Shown: positions 9,352-17,491 of the stretch, in pieces
How positions within the stretch are numbered: the first letter of the stretch is position 1
How the letters are laid out: each line of letters opens with the position of its first letter
Source of the DNA: Rhodococcoides corynebacterioides
GTDB taxonomy: Bacteria > Actinomycetota > Actinomycetes > Mycobacteriales > Mycobacteriaceae
Direction: 5' to 3'
DNA: 64,000 nucleotides
Assembly (NCBI RefSeq): GCF_019834675.1
Contig: NZ_JABUBU010000008.1
Span: 1 to 64,000, forward strand
The notes under the pieces: model-generated
Database searches by the model: none
What the model saw: the letters and a program-made list of their open reading frames with translations, nothing else
What the model was told of the DNA's origin: nothing
Translations under genes and position numbers: made by a program

Positions 9352-9428
9352 TTCCCGCGGGCGGTTCCTGCGTGTGCGGGTGGTGCACCGTCCGTGAAGG
9401 CGGGAGGGGTCAGCGGGAAGGCCGGAGG
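9352..9428. repeat. 77-bp direct repeat, left copy
   Basis: By my alignment 67 of 77 positions match the copy at 10358-10434; all ten differences fall between about 9369 and 9402. It contains the lepA downstream region and the last codons and stop of the minus-strand gene that ends at 9410. This copy has lost the perfect palindrome seen in the right copy. Confidence 0.8.
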
Positions 9429-10276
9429 GCTTTGAGGAGCAAGGCGTGCAGGCGCTCGGGGTGCAGCAGGTCCGGCCAGGTCCAACGGACCACGTGAATG
9501 CCGAGGCGCCGTAGCTCGTCCTCCCGGATCTTCTCCTGGACCACGGTCAGGCCGCCGCTCTCGTACTTCACGGCACCGTCGAACTCGCCGACGACGCGTC
9601 CGTCCCAGTCGAAGTCGGTGCGGGCCACGAACCGTCCGTGCTCGTCGTGGAACGTGTGTTGCAGCCGGGGCTCCGGAATGTCGGGCCAGCCGAGGATCAG
9701 GGCGCGGGAGAACGACTCGCCGAGGCTCTCGGTGAGCGGACTGGCCCGCGTCAGCGCGCGGCGTGCGAGCTCGATCCCGTGGCGGCGACCCATCCGCTCG
9801 AGAACACCCGGTACGTCCTCGGCGCCGAGCCGGAGCGCCGACTCGACAGCGCACAGTCCGTGCACGGCCGGTCGGACACACGCGAGGTCCAGGGCGGTGC
9901 GGGCCGGCGTGGTCACGCGGACGCCGTCGACCACGGTCACGTCGACCTCGGACAACGGCACCCGGTGTTCGACCGTCGCCGCCGTGGTCTTCCCGCCGCC
10001 ACGGCCGTCGACGGTGACGTGCACCCGATCGCGGCGGGGACCGAGCACCGGCAGGCGCAGTAGTGCGGCCGCGCTGTCGTGGCTGGCGACGGCCCGTGCG
10101 CGGCCGGTCATCGCGGCGTGGACCGCGAGGCGGTAGCGGTCCGCCGCGGACGCGCTGCGCCAGAGTTCGCCGTCGGTGTAGCTGCCGCGCCGCACCCGCG
10201 CCAGCGAGCCGTCGCGGACGAGTCCGTGCAGCTGCCGATCGGTGTGGTCGCCGGTGCGGCGGTGGTAGAGGGTCAC
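9410..10276 (-). CDS. AbiEi-like winged-helix / DUF559 endonuclease-like protein
   Basis: 288 residues. The N-terminal part (about 1-60, HTDRQLHGLVRDGSLARVRRG) looks like the winged-helix domain of AbiEi-type antitoxins. The C-terminal part (about 205-288) resembles DUF559/Vsr-type PD-(D/E)xK nucleases, with DFDWDGRVVGEFDGAVKY and a terminal VVRWTWPDL. Such fusions are common, uncharacterised accessory genes in actinobacteria. There is no AbiEii-type toxin gene nearby. The GTG at 10276 was chosen because the open frame before it has no family resemblance. The gene is bracketed by 77-bp direct repeats, suggesting gain or loss by recombination. From memory, mycobacteria have an unrelated lipoprotein gene here. 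Confidence 0.8.
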   Translation of the reverse strand: MTLYHRRTGDHTDRQLHGLVRDGSLARVRRGSYTDGELWRSASAADRYRLAVHAAMTGRARAVASHDSAAALLRLPVLGPRRDRVHVTVDGRGGGKTTAATVEHRVPLSEVDVTVVDGVRVTTPARTALDLACVRPAVHGLCAVESALRLGAEDVPGVLERMGRRHGIELARRALTRASPLTESLGESFSRALILGWPDIPEPRLQHTFHDEHGRFVARTDFDWDGRVVGEFDGAVKYESGGLTVVQEKIREDELRRLGIHVVRWTWPDLLHPERLHALLLKALRPSR

Positions 10277-10357
10277 GGCACGATCTTCGCCTGCGCTGGG
10301 ACCCGGTCGGGCCGTCGAGCCGCGGTTGTCCACAGTCGCCGGCGCTGTCCCCACCCG

Positions 10358-10434
10358 TTCCCGCGGGCGGTTCCGACGTTCACGGACGGTGCACCGTCCG
10401 TGAACGTCGGAGGGGTCAGCGGGAAGGCCGGAGG
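10358..10434. repeat. 77-bp direct repeat, right copy with perfect palindrome
   Basis: This is the partner of 9352-9428. It holds a perfect 38-base palindrome (10373-10410) and the same flanks, TTCCCGCGGGCGGTTCC on the left and AGGGGTCAGCGGGAAGG on the right. It lies between two minus-strand genes and resembles a REP-type intergenic element. Confidence 0.8.
10373..10410. terminator. 38-bp perfect palindrome, likely terminator of the GH15 gene
   Basis: The 19-base arms 10373-10391 and 10392-10410 are exactly complementary with no spacer (centre GGTG/CACC). It lies 50 bases downstream of the stop of the minus-strand gene 10461-12503. It could act as a factor-independent terminator, or as a recombination or protein-binding site. 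Confidence 0.6.
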
Positions 10435-10460
10435 CCGGTCGGAAACGGCGGGAAGGCCGG

Positions 10461-12503
10461 CTAGGAGTGGCCGTGGGCGGGTTGGAACTGCCCCGACTGC
10501 GCGGCCTCCTCGGCGCGGATGACGTGCACGACGGCGTTGATGAGGGCGAGGTGGGTGAAGGCCTGCGGGAAGTTGCCCAGGTGGCGGCCGCTGGAGGCGT
10601 CGATCTCCTCGGCGTAGAGCTTCAGCGGGCTCGCGTAGCCCAGCAGCCGCTCGCACAGACGCTTGGCGCGGGGGAGTTCTCCGATCTCGACCAACGCCGA
10701 GACCAGCCAGAACGAGCAGATGGTGAAGGTGCCTTCCTCGCCGGACAGGCCGTCGTCGGTGGTGTCGACGCGGTAACGCAGGACCAGTCCGTCCTGGGTG
10801 AGTTCGTCGGCGATGGCGAGGACGGTCTTGCGGACCCGCTCGTCGTCGGCGGGGAGGAACCGCAGCAGCACGACGAGGAGCAGCGACGCGTCCAGCGAGT
10901 CGTCGCCGTAGCGCTGGGTGAAGACGCCGCGGTCGTCGATGCCGTGCTCGAGGATGTCGGCCTTGATCTCGTCGGCGACGGCGGTCCATTCCTCGGCGTA
11001 GGCCCGTTCCCCGTGCAGGAGAGCGAGTTTCGCGCCGCGGTCGAGGGCGACCCAGCACATGACCTTCGACGACGTGAAGTGCTGGGGTTCGCCCCGGACC
11101 TCCCAGATGCCGCGGTCGGGTTCGCGCCAGTGCTTCTTCGCCTCCTCGACCTGACGTTTCAGCAGTGGCCACAGCGACTCGGGCACGTGCTCGCGTGAGC
11201 GCACGTGCAGGTACACCGAGTCGAGCATGGTGCCCCAGATGTCGTGTTGGCGTTGGTTGTACGCGCCGTTGCCGATGCGGACGGGGGTGGCGCCGTCGTA
11301 TCCCGAGAGGTGGTGGAGTTCCTCCTCCTCCAGGGTGCGCTCGCCGCCGATGCCGTACATCACCTGCAGCGGAACGGGTTCGCCGTCGGCGTTGCCGGTG
11401 ACGTCGGAGATGAAGGAGAAGAAGTCGTTCGCCTCTCGGTCGAGGCCGAGTGTGTAGAGCCCCCACAGCGCGAAGGTGGAGTCGCGGACCCACGCGTAGC
11501 GGTAATCCCAGTTGCGCGCGCCGCCGGGCGTTTCCGGCAGCGAGGTGGTGCTGGCGGCCAGCAGCGCGCCGGTCGGGGCGTACGCCAGGCCCTTGAGGGT
11601 GAGTGCGCTGCGCTGGAGGAAGCCGCGCCACGGGTGGTCCGGGAAGCGGCCGATGGTGATCCACTGTCGCCAGCACTCCGCGGTCTGCCACATCTTGTCG
11701 GCGGCCTCGTCGAAGGTGCGCGGCGGCTCGAGCGTCGACCAGGACAGCGCCACGAACACGTTGTCCCCCTCGCTCATCCGGGTCCGCGCGCGTGCCTCAC
11801 GGCCCTCGATCCCGATGCGCAGATTCGACGTCAGCTTGAGGATCGGCTGATCGCTGTCCTCCGGCCGGGCGGTGGCGGTGGCCTCCTCGTAGACGTCGCC
11901 GGTGTACTCCCAGACGGTCTGCTTGCGGTGGTAGTCGAAGGCGGGCTCGCAGCTCATCTCGAGTTCGACCGTGCCGCTCACGCATTTGACGCTGCGCAGC
12001 AGGCAGTGCTCGGCGTCCCAGTCCGACGGCGCACGCTTGTGGGTGCGTGACCGTTCCTCGGTGTTGTGCCACGGGCCCATCAGCAACGCGTCCCGGACGA
12101 TCAGCCACCCCGTCTCGGTCTGCCAGGTGGTCTCGACGATCAGGCCCCCCGGCAGGTAGCGACGGGCGGCGGGCACGTTCTGGCCGTAGGGCCCGATCCG
12201 GAAGTGCCCCGCCCCGCGGTCCAGGATCGCCCCGAACACACTGGGGGAGTCCGGCCGTGGCACACACATCCACTCGACCGATCCGTTGCGGGCGATCAGA
12301 CACGTCGTCTCGCAGTCGGAGAGGAAGGCGTAGTCGTCGATCGGGGGGAACGCCGACCGGTGCGGCGCCCACCCCGCCGTGGTCTGCGGGACCGCGTCGA
12401 GCGCGCCGCCCTCGTCGCCGCCGTCCGGACTCGCCGGGCCGAACACCGCCTCCCCGGCCGTCGCGACGCGCGGAACGGCGGACTGTTCGTCGAACGGGCT
12501 CAT
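10461..12503 (-). CDS. Glycoside hydrolase family 15 protein, probable trehalase
   Basis: 680 residues with the GH15 layout: an N-terminal beta-sandwich (about 30-250) and a C-terminal (alpha/alpha)6 barrel with NWDYRYAWVRDSTFALWGLYTLG-type sequence. GH15 covers glucoamylases and trehalases. From memory, the mycobacterial relative next to lepA has been shown to be a trehalase, so hydrolysis of trehalose to glucose is the likely reaction. There is no signal peptide, so it is cytoplasmic. An ATG at 12503 and a GTG at 12509 are both possible starts. A 38-base palindrome follows the gene. Confidence 0.88.
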   Translation of the reverse strand: MSPFDEQSAVPRVATAGEAVFGPASPDGGDEGGALDAVPQTTAGWAPHRSAFPPIDDYAFLSDCETTCLIARNGSVEWMCVPRPDSPSVFGAILDRGAGHFRIGPYGQNVPAARRYLPGGLIVETTWQTETGWLIVRDALLMGPWHNTEERSRTHKRAPSDWDAEHCLLRSVKCVSGTVELEMSCEPAFDYHRKQTVWEYTGDVYEEATATARPEDSDQPILKLTSNLRIGIEGREARARTRMSEGDNVFVALSWSTLEPPRTFDEAADKMWQTAECWRQWITIGRFPDHPWRGFLQRSALTLKGLAYAPTGALLAASTTSLPETPGGARNWDYRYAWVRDSTFALWGLYTLGLDREANDFFSFISDVTGNADGEPVPLQVMYGIGGERTLEEEELHHLSGYDGATPVRIGNGAYNQRQHDIWGTMLDSVYLHVRSREHVPESLWPLLKRQVEEAKKHWREPDRGIWEVRGEPQHFTSSKVMCWVALDRGAKLALLHGERAYAEEWTAVADEIKADILEHGIDDRGVFTQRYGDDSLDASLLLVVLLRFLPADDERVRKTVLAIADELTQDGLVLRYRVDTTDDGLSGEEGTFTICSFWLVSALVEIGELPRAKRLCERLLGYASPLKLYAEEIDASSGRHLGNFPQAFTHLALINAVVHVIRAEEAAQSGQFQPAHGHS

Positions 12504-12558
12504 CAGCACATCATCGGTGCGAGGGGGCCGGGCGTCCAGAAGACGCGCAGGGCGGGGC

Positions 12559-12564
12559 TAGGCT
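12559..12564 (+). promoter_or_regulatory. -10 element TAGGCT of small membrane ORF
   Basis: TAGGCT ends six bases before the ATG at 12571, consistent with a leaderless transcript. Confidence 0.5.
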
Positions 12565-12570
12565 CGAGTC

Positions 12571-12795
12571 ATGAACGCGGTGGCCTCGTGGTGGGACGGA
12601 GTGGAGCTCTGGATCGCCGGCCTTCCGTTCGTTCCGCAGGTCGCCGTGGTGTTGGCGGTGGTGGTGCCGGCTGCCGCGGTGGTCGCCGTCGTCGCGGACG
12701 TGGTCCTGTCGGCGCTCTTCGACGCGCGCCGCCGCCTCGTCGGCAAGGACCGCCCCAGTACCCCCGTGCCGGTTTCCGCCGAGAGTCGAGAGTGA
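12571..12795 (+). CDS. Small membrane protein, 74 residues
   Basis: Short protein with one strong hydrophobic stretch (about residues 22-50, rich in Val and Ala) and a charged C-terminus. There is no recognisable catalytic motif, and I do not know its function. It has its own -10 element (12559-12564) and high-GC third positions like the neighbours. A small membrane protein is also annotated at this place in mycobacteria, as I recall (Rv2401A). The stop overlaps the GTG of a second tiny membrane ORF. Confidence 0.65.
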   Translation: MNAVASWWDGVELWIAGLPFVPQVAVVLAVVVPAAAVVAVVADVVLSALFDARRRLVGKDRPSTPVPVSAESRE

Positions 12796-12878
12796 GAAGC
12801 GTGCCCCGCTCCCGTGTGACATTGACGTTGATCGTGCTGGTGCTGCTCGTCGTGGTGGCGTGGTTCCTGACGCGGTAG
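12792..12878 (+). CDS. Putative 28-residue single-pass membrane microprotein
   Basis: GTG at 12792 overlaps the stop of the preceding gene by four bases (GTGA). The product is a basic N-terminus (RSVPRSR) followed by an almost purely aliphatic segment and a final Arg, which would make a single transmembrane helix. A second in-frame GTG at 12801 is possible. The coupling and membrane-like composition support it, but its small size leaves doubt. Confidence 0.4.
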   Translation: MRSVPRSRVTLTLIVLVLLVVVAWFLTR

Positions 12879-12931
12879 GAGCGCGCCGTGGCCTGTGTCA
12901 CGTCGACCGCGGCGGTGTCGGGCCTCTCTGC

Positions 12932-12937
12932 TAGATT
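12932..12937 (+). promoter_or_regulatory. -10 element TAGATT of the sulfate transport operon leader
   Basis: TAGATT ends seven bases before the GTG of the leader peptide at 12945, so the transcript would begin at or next to that codon. No clear -35 was found. Confidence 0.55.
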
Positions 12938-12944
12938 TCCGGCT

Positions 12945-13034
12945 GTGTTCGACGCCGCGCCCGCACCGATCCGCCACGAGTTGGCGCTGATCGCTGTCGG
13001 CATGCTCGCCGTCGCCGACGTCGACTGTCGCTGA
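12945..13034 (+). CDS. Cysteine-codon leader peptide upstream of subI-cysTWA
   Basis: A 29-codon ORF beginning VFDAAPAPIRHELAL and ending ADVDCR, with a single TGT cysteine codon as its second-last codon. It begins seven bases after a TAGATT -10 and lies 124 bases before the sulfate-binding protein gene. Mycobacteria have Cys-rich leader peptides in front of sulfur genes that act as cysteine-responsive attenuators. From memory one of them, Ms4533A, precedes the orthologous sulfate operon. By analogy, ribosome stalling at the Cys codon when Cys-tRNA is scarce would expose or hide the downstream hairpin. Only one Cys codon remains here, fewer than in the family I recall. Confidence 0.65.
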   Translation: MFDAAPAPIRHELALIAVGMLAVADVDCR

Positions 13035-13110
13035 CACCATTCGCGCTCGGCCCGTCGTGGCCCCCGCGCGTTCACCGGTCGATCCGCTTCCCTCCCCGTC
13101 ACATCGCACG

Positions 13111-13130
13111 GGCGCGCCGTGCGGCGCGCC
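13111..13130 (+). promoter_or_regulatory. Hairpin between Cys leader and subI
   Basis: GGCGCGCC (13111-13118) and GGCGCGCC (13123-13130) pair around the loop GTGC. The hairpin ends 28 bases before the chosen subI start. It is a candidate attenuator or ribosome-site-masking stem. Confidence 0.4.
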
Positions 13131-13158
13131 GACCGTGTCGCTCCCGAGAGGCCCTTCC

Positions 13159-14178
13159 GTGTTCCGATCTCGTCGCGTCCGTCTGTTCACCGTCTCCGCC
13201 GCCGTGGCGGCCCTCACGCTCACCGCCTGCTCCTCCGGTTCGTCCGACACGGTGGGCGAATCCGCCGCCACCACCTCCGGACCGTCGTTGACCCTCGTCG
13301 GCTACGCCGTCCCGAAGAACGGGTGGGATGCCATCGGAGAAGCGTTCCGCGCCACCGAGTCCGGCGAGAACGTCACCATCAACGCCGACTACGGCGCGTC
13401 GGGCAATCAGTCGCGCAAGGTCGCCGACGGCGCCCCCGCCGACATCGTCAACTTCTCCGTCGAGCCCGACGTCACCCGGCTGGTCAAGGCGGGCAAGGTG
13501 AGCGAGGACTGGAACGCCGGTGCGACGCGCGGCGTGCCGTTCGGATCGGTCGTCTCGATGGTCGTGCGGCCGGGCAACCCCAAGAACATCCGTACCTGGC
13601 AGGACCTGATCCGGCCCGACGTGCAGGTCATCAGTCCCAGCCCGCTGAGCTCCGGCTCGGCCAAGTGGAACCTGCTCGCGCCCTACGCGGCGGTCAGCAA
13701 CGGTGGGCAGGACCGTCAGGCGGGACTCGACTACATCACGCAACTCGTCGAGCGGTTCCCCGTGCAGCCGGACTCGGGCCGCTCGGCCTCGGAGGCGTTC
13801 CTGCAGGGTCAGGGTGACGTGCTGCTGAGCTACGAGAACGAGGCACTCCTCCTCGAGAGCCAGGGTCAGGCCGTCGAGCACTTCGTGCCCGAGCAGACGT
13901 TCCGCATCGACAACCCCGTCGCCGTCGTCGAGGGCAGCAGCAACCTCGAGCAGGCCAACGCCCTCAACGAGTTCCTGTACACCGAGGAGGGACAGCGCAT
14001 CTGGGGCGAGTCCGGCTTCCGGCCCGTCGACCCCGGCGTCGCCGCGGAATTCGCCGACGAGTTCCCGACGCCCGCCACGCTGTACACCATCGACCAGCTC
14101 GGGGGATGGGCCGCCGTCGACGCCGACCTGTTCGGCGACAACGGCGCCATCAACGCGATCTACAAGGCCTCGAACTGA
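13159..14178 (+). CDS. subI: Sulfate-binding lipoprotein of the ABC importer
   Basis: Periplasmic-type solute-binding protein of 339 residues for sulfate/thiosulfate, anchored as a lipoprotein. It has a basic N-terminus, a hydrophobic stretch and the lipobox LTAC followed by a Ser/Gly linker, with mature sequence starting at about residue 24. The GTG at 13159 is chosen because GAGAGG (13146-13151) stands seven bases upstream; a second GTG at 13135 is in frame. First structural gene of subI-cysT-cysW-cysA, it delivers sulfate to the CysTW permease. Confidence 0.9.
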   Translation: MFRSRRVRLFTVSAAVAALTLTACSSGSSDTVGESAATTSGPSLTLVGYAVPKNGWDAIGEAFRATESGENVTINADYGASGNQSRKVADGAPADIVNFSVEPDVTRLVKAGKVSEDWNAGATRGVPFGSVVSMVVRPGNPKNIRTWQDLIRPDVQVISPSPLSSGSAKWNLLAPYAAVSNGGQDRQAGLDYITQLVERFPVQPDSGRSASEAFLQGQGDVLLSYENEALLLESQGQAVEHFVPEQTFRIDNPVAVVEGSSNLEQANALNEFLYTEEGQRIWGESGFRPVDPGVAAEFADEFPTPATLYTIDQLGGWAAVDADLFGDNGAINAIYKASN

Positions 14179-14180
14179 CG

Positions 14181-15023
14181 ATGAGCACCATCGAGCCGTC
14201 GACGACGACACGACCCACGCGCAGGCCGGCCTCCGGCCTGCCTGGCGGCAGCCTCACCCTGGGCACCGTCCTGCTCTGGCTCTCCGTCATCGTTCTGCTC
14301 CCGTTGGCGGCGGTGCTCAGCCGGTCGCTGTCCGACGGGCCGGGTGCGTTCCTGGACGCGGTGACCGACCCTCGTGCCCTGGCGACCCTGCGGGTCACGG
14401 TGCAGGTGTCGGTCGCCGCGACGGTGGTCAACGTCGTGATGGGAACGCTCATCGCCTGGGTGCTCGTCCGCGACGACTTCCCCGGAAAGAGCATCGTCAA
14501 CGCCCTCATCGACCTGCCGTTCGCGCTGCCGACCATCGTGGCGTCGCTGGTGCTGCTGTCCCTGTACGGGCCGATGAGCCCGGTCGGCATCACGCTGAAC
14601 GCCACCAAGTGGGGCGTGATCGTGGCCCTCGCGTTCGTCACCCTGCCCTTCGTGGTGCGGGCGGTGCAGCCGGTGCTGATCGAACTGGACCGGGAGGTGG
14701 AGGAGGCCGCGGCGTCGCTCGGCGCGAGCAACCTCGTGATCTTCCGGCGGGTCGTGCTTCCCGTGCTGCTGCCGTCGGTGCTCTCGGGGGCGGGGCTGGC
14801 GTTCTCCCGTGCGCTCGGGGAGTTCGGCTCGGTGGTGCTCATCGGCGGCAACATCCCCGGCGACACGCAGATCGCCTCGCAGCTCATCCGCGAGCAGATC
14901 GAGACGGATCAACCCGTGGACGCGGCCGCCATCTCCGTGGTGCTGCTCGCCGTCGCGTTCGTGGTGCTCTTCGTGCTGCGCGTGTCCGGTAACCGGCTCG
15001 CCCGACGGGAGGCGACGCGATGA
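14181..15023 (+). CDS. cysT: Sulfate ABC transporter permease CysT
   Basis: 280-residue inner-membrane permease with six hydrophobic segments and the EAA loop ([21 protein letters not shown]), which contacts the ATPase. It forms the channel with CysW. It starts two bases after subI and overlaps cysW by four bases (ATGA). The N-terminus carries a Thr/Arg-rich tail of about 25 residues before the first helix. Confidence 0.94.
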   Translation: MSTIEPSTTTRPTRRPASGLPGGSLTLGTVLLWLSVIVLLPLAAVLSRSLSDGPGAFLDAVTDPRALATLRVTVQVSVAATVVNVVMGTLIAWVLVRDDFPGKSIVNALIDLPFALPTIVASLVLLSLYGPMSPVGITLNATKWGVIVALAFVTLPFVVRAVQPVLIELDREVEEAAASLGASNLVIFRRVVLPVLLPSVLSGAGLAFSRALGEFGSVVLIGGNIPGDTQIASQLIREQIETDQPVDAAAISVVLLAVAFVVLFVLRVSGNRLARREATR

Positions 15024-15823
15024 AGCTCGCCACCGGAACGCGACTCGGACTGCGGACCGTCGCCCTGCTCTACCTCGGCATCCTCGTCGTCTTTCCGCTC
15101 GCCGCGATTCTCTACCGCACGTTCGAGAACGGCGTCGTCGCGTTCTTCCAGTTGATCACCACGCCCGCGGCGCAGTCGGCGCTGCAGCTGTCGCTGCTCA
15201 TCGTGGCGATCGTCGTGCCGCTCAACGTCGTGTTCGGCATCGTCACCGCGCTCGCCCTGGCCCGCGGCAACTTCCGCGGCAAGGGGCTCCTGCACGCCGT
15301 GGTGGATCTGCCGTTCGCGGTGTCGCCGGTCATCGTCGGTGTCGCCCTCATCCTGCTGTGGGGCGCGGGCGGCTGGTTCGGGGCGCTGGCGGGCTGGGGC
15401 ATCACGATCATCTTCGCGCTCCCGGGCATGGTGCTCGCCACGATCTTCGTGACCCTGCCGTTCGTCGTCCGCGAGGTGGAGCCGGTCCTGCACGAGATCG
15501 GGCAGGAGCAGGAAGAGGCCGCCGCCACACTCGGCGCGACGTCGTGGCAGACGTTCTGGCGCATCACCCTGCCGGCCATCCGGTGGGGCCTGACCTACGG
15601 CGTGGTGCTCACGGTGGCCCGCGCCCTCGGCGAGTTCGGCGCCGTCATCATCGTCTCGACCAACCTCCCCGGCATCTCGCAGACGTTGACCCTGCTGGTC
15701 AACGCCCGTTACGAGGACTTCAACCAGGCCGGCGCCTACGCCGCGTCGACCCTGCTGATGGCCGTCGCCGTCGTCGTCCTGCTGCTGATGACGGTCCTGG
15801 ACCGGAAGCGAACCAAGGAGTGA
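15020..15823 (+). CDS. cysW: Sulfate ABC transporter permease CysW
   Basis: 267-residue permease paralogous to CysT, with six predicted membrane helices and the EAA loop [21 protein letters not shown]. It completes the heterodimeric sulfate channel. The ATG overlaps the cysT stop (ATGA), and cysA follows five bases after the cysW stop, so translation is coupled. Confidence 0.94.
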   Translation: MKLATGTRLGLRTVALLYLGILVVFPLAAILYRTFENGVVAFFQLITTPAAQSALQLSLLIVAIVVPLNVVFGIVTALALARGNFRGKGLLHAVVDLPFAVSPVIVGVALILLWGAGGWFGALAGWGITIIFALPGMVLATIFVTLPFVVREVEPVLHEIGQEQEEAAATLGATSWQTFWRITLPAIRWGLTYGVVLTVARALGEFGAVIIVSTNLPGISQTLTLLVNARYEDFNQAGAYAASTLLMAVAVVVLLLMTVLDRKRTKE

Positions 15824-15828
15824 GCACC

Positions 15829-16935
15829 GTGAGCACAGACTCGGCAGCGCCGATCCCGGAGAACACGGCCACCGCGGCGTCCCCGGCCTCTGCGGCCGCC
15901 CCGCCTTCCCCGGCCCTCGAGATCTCCGTTCGAGGCGCCCGCAAGCAGTACGGGGACTTCGTCGCGCTCGACGACGTCTCCCTGGACATCCCGTCCGGCT
16001 CGCTGACGGCGCTCCTCGGCCCGTCGGGGTCCGGCAAGTCGACGCTGCTGCGCTCGATCGCCGGGCTCGAGGAACTCGACGGCGGCGCGGTGCTGATCGC
16101 CGGCGACGACGTGACCCGCGTCAGTCCGCAGAAGCGCGACATCGGGTTCGTCTTCCAGCACTACGCCGCGTTCAAGCACCTCACCGTGCGCAAGAACGTC
16201 GCCTTCGGTCTGGAGATCCGCAAACGCCCGAAGTCCGAGATCGACGACCGGGTCGACCAACTGCTCGACATCGTCGGTCTGACGGGCTTCCAGACACGCT
16301 TCCCGGCGCAGCTGTCGGGCGGCCAGCGCCAGCGGATGGCGCTCGCCCGCGCGCTGGCCGTCGATCCGCGGGTGTTGCTGCTCGACGAGCCCTTCGGCGC
16401 CCTCGACGCCAAGGTTCGCGCCGATCTGCGGACGTGGCTACGCCGCCTGCACGACGACGTCCATGTCACGACGGTCCTGGTCACCCACGATCAACAGGAA
16501 GCCCTCGACGTCGCCGACCGCATCGCCGTGATGAACGCGGGCCGCATCGAGCAGGTCGGCACCCCGCGCGATCTGTACGACCGCCCGGCCAACGACTTCG
16601 TGATGTCCTTCCTCGGGGACGTCTCCCGCGTGAACGGCCAGATGGTGCGGCCGCACGACATCCGGGTCGGTCGGACCCCGGATCTCGCGCGGGCCCAGGC
16701 GGAAGGCACCGCCGAGAGCGCCGGAGTGTTGCGCGCCACGGTCGAACGCGTCGTCCACCTGGGCTTCGAGGTGCGCGTGGAGCTGCGCAACGCCGCGACG
16801 GGTGAGCTGTTCTTCGCTCAGATCACTCGCGGCGACAACGAGGCGCTGGGTCTGACCAGTGGGGAGACGGTGTACGTGCGCGCGACCCGCGTCCCTACCA
16901 TCGCCGGTTCCACCGGCAGCACGGAACCCGCCTGA
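15829..16935 (+). CDS. cysA: Sulfate/thiosulfate ABC transporter ATP-binding protein CysA
   Basis: 368-residue ABC ATPase that powers sulfate import. It shows Walker [10 protein letters not shown], signature LSGGQRQR, Walker [12 protein letters not shown] and the switch [15 protein letters not shown], then a TOBE-type C-terminal domain. An Ala/Pro-rich segment of about 25 residues precedes the nucleotide-binding domain. The GTG at 15829 is eight bases after AGGAG; the GTG at 15820 overlapping the cysW stop is an alternative. The 3' end overlaps an antisense ORF that ends at 16818. Confidence 0.94.
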   Translation: MSTDSAAPIPENTATAASPASAAAPPSPALEISVRGARKQYGDFVALDDVSLDIPSGSLTALLGPSGSGKSTLLRSIAGLEELDGGAVLIAGDDVTRVSPQKRDIGFVFQHYAAFKHLTVRKNVAFGLEIRKRPKSEIDDRVDQLLDIVGLTGFQTRFPAQLSGGQRQRMALARALAVDPRVLLLDEPFGALDAKVRADLRTWLRRLHDDVHVTTVLVTHDQQEALDVADRIAVMNAGRIEQVGTPRDLYDRPANDFVMSFLGDVSRVNGQMVRPHDIRVGRTPDLARAQAEGTAESAGVLRATVERVVHLGFEVRVELRNAATGELFFAQITRGDNEALGLTSGETVYVRATRVPTIAGSTGSTEPA

Positions 16936-17408
16936 CCACTCAGGTCGATCGCCGGTCCCACGATCGGGGCGGTGCCGGCGGTGCCGGTGGTGCCGGCGGT
17001 GGAGACGAGCGCCAGGACGTCGCCGGCGCGGACGTCGGCCGCCAGGTCCACGGCCGGGCACAGGCACACCCCGGCGGTGCAGAGGCGCATCGGAACCGCG
17101 CGGGCGAGGGCGTGGCGGGAAGCGATGCGCGCACGGGTGGGTCGCGCGCCGCTGGGCGTGCCGGTGGTGACGACCCGGAGCAGGCCGTGGTCGTGCTCGA
17201 CGTCCGTCACGCGGACCACCGCGACGACGGCACCGGACACCGTCGTGACGACGACGGCATCACCCGCGCGATCGCAGAGGTCCGTCAGGAGGTGGTCGCC
17301 GTCCGACCCGCGGGCGACGAGCGCACCGTGTCGGTAGTGGACGTCGGTGGGCCACCGGCGATCCGCGGTGTCCGACAGAAGCGAGGGGAGCGTCTCACGC
17401 AAGGTCAC
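16818..17408 (-). CDS. Unrecognised 196-residue protein, C-terminus uncertain
   Basis: I do not recognise the family. The 17408-16936 part has the strong third-position G/C bias of a real gene, a mostly beta-type composition (repeated Val/Thr/Gly strands) and a [13 protein letters not shown] stretch with two cysteines. The last 40 or so residues run antisense through the end of cysA and look more like a shadow frame. The true stop may be lost through a frameshift, or the overlap may be real. The GTG at 17408 has GGGGA directly before it. It lies convergent to cysA and downstream of cysN on the same strand. Confidence 0.55.
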   Translation of the reverse strand: MTLRETLPSLLSDTADRRWPTDVHYRHGALVARGSDGDHLLTDLCDRAGDAVVVTTVSGAVVAVVRVTDVEHDHGLLRVVTTGTPSGARPTRARIASRHALARAVPMRLCTAGVCLCPAVDLAADVRAGDVLALVSTAGTTGTAGTAPIVGPAIDLSGQAGSVLPVEPAMVGTRVARTYTVSPLVRPSASLSPRVI

Positions 17409-17473
17409 TCCCCGAGACTGCCCGCCCGGTGGGCCCGACCGTCACCGCACTGACGCGGTCCTGACGGCCGGGC

Positions 17474-17491
17474 CCCGCATCCTTATGCGGG
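17474..17491 (-). terminator. Small hairpin across the cysN stop codon
   Basis: CCCGCAT (17474-17480) pairs with ATGCGGG (17485-17491) around CCTT. The stem straddles the cysN stop at 17483. It may slow or terminate transcription at the end of the nirA-cysHDN operon, though the short stem leaves doubt. Confidence 0.4.
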
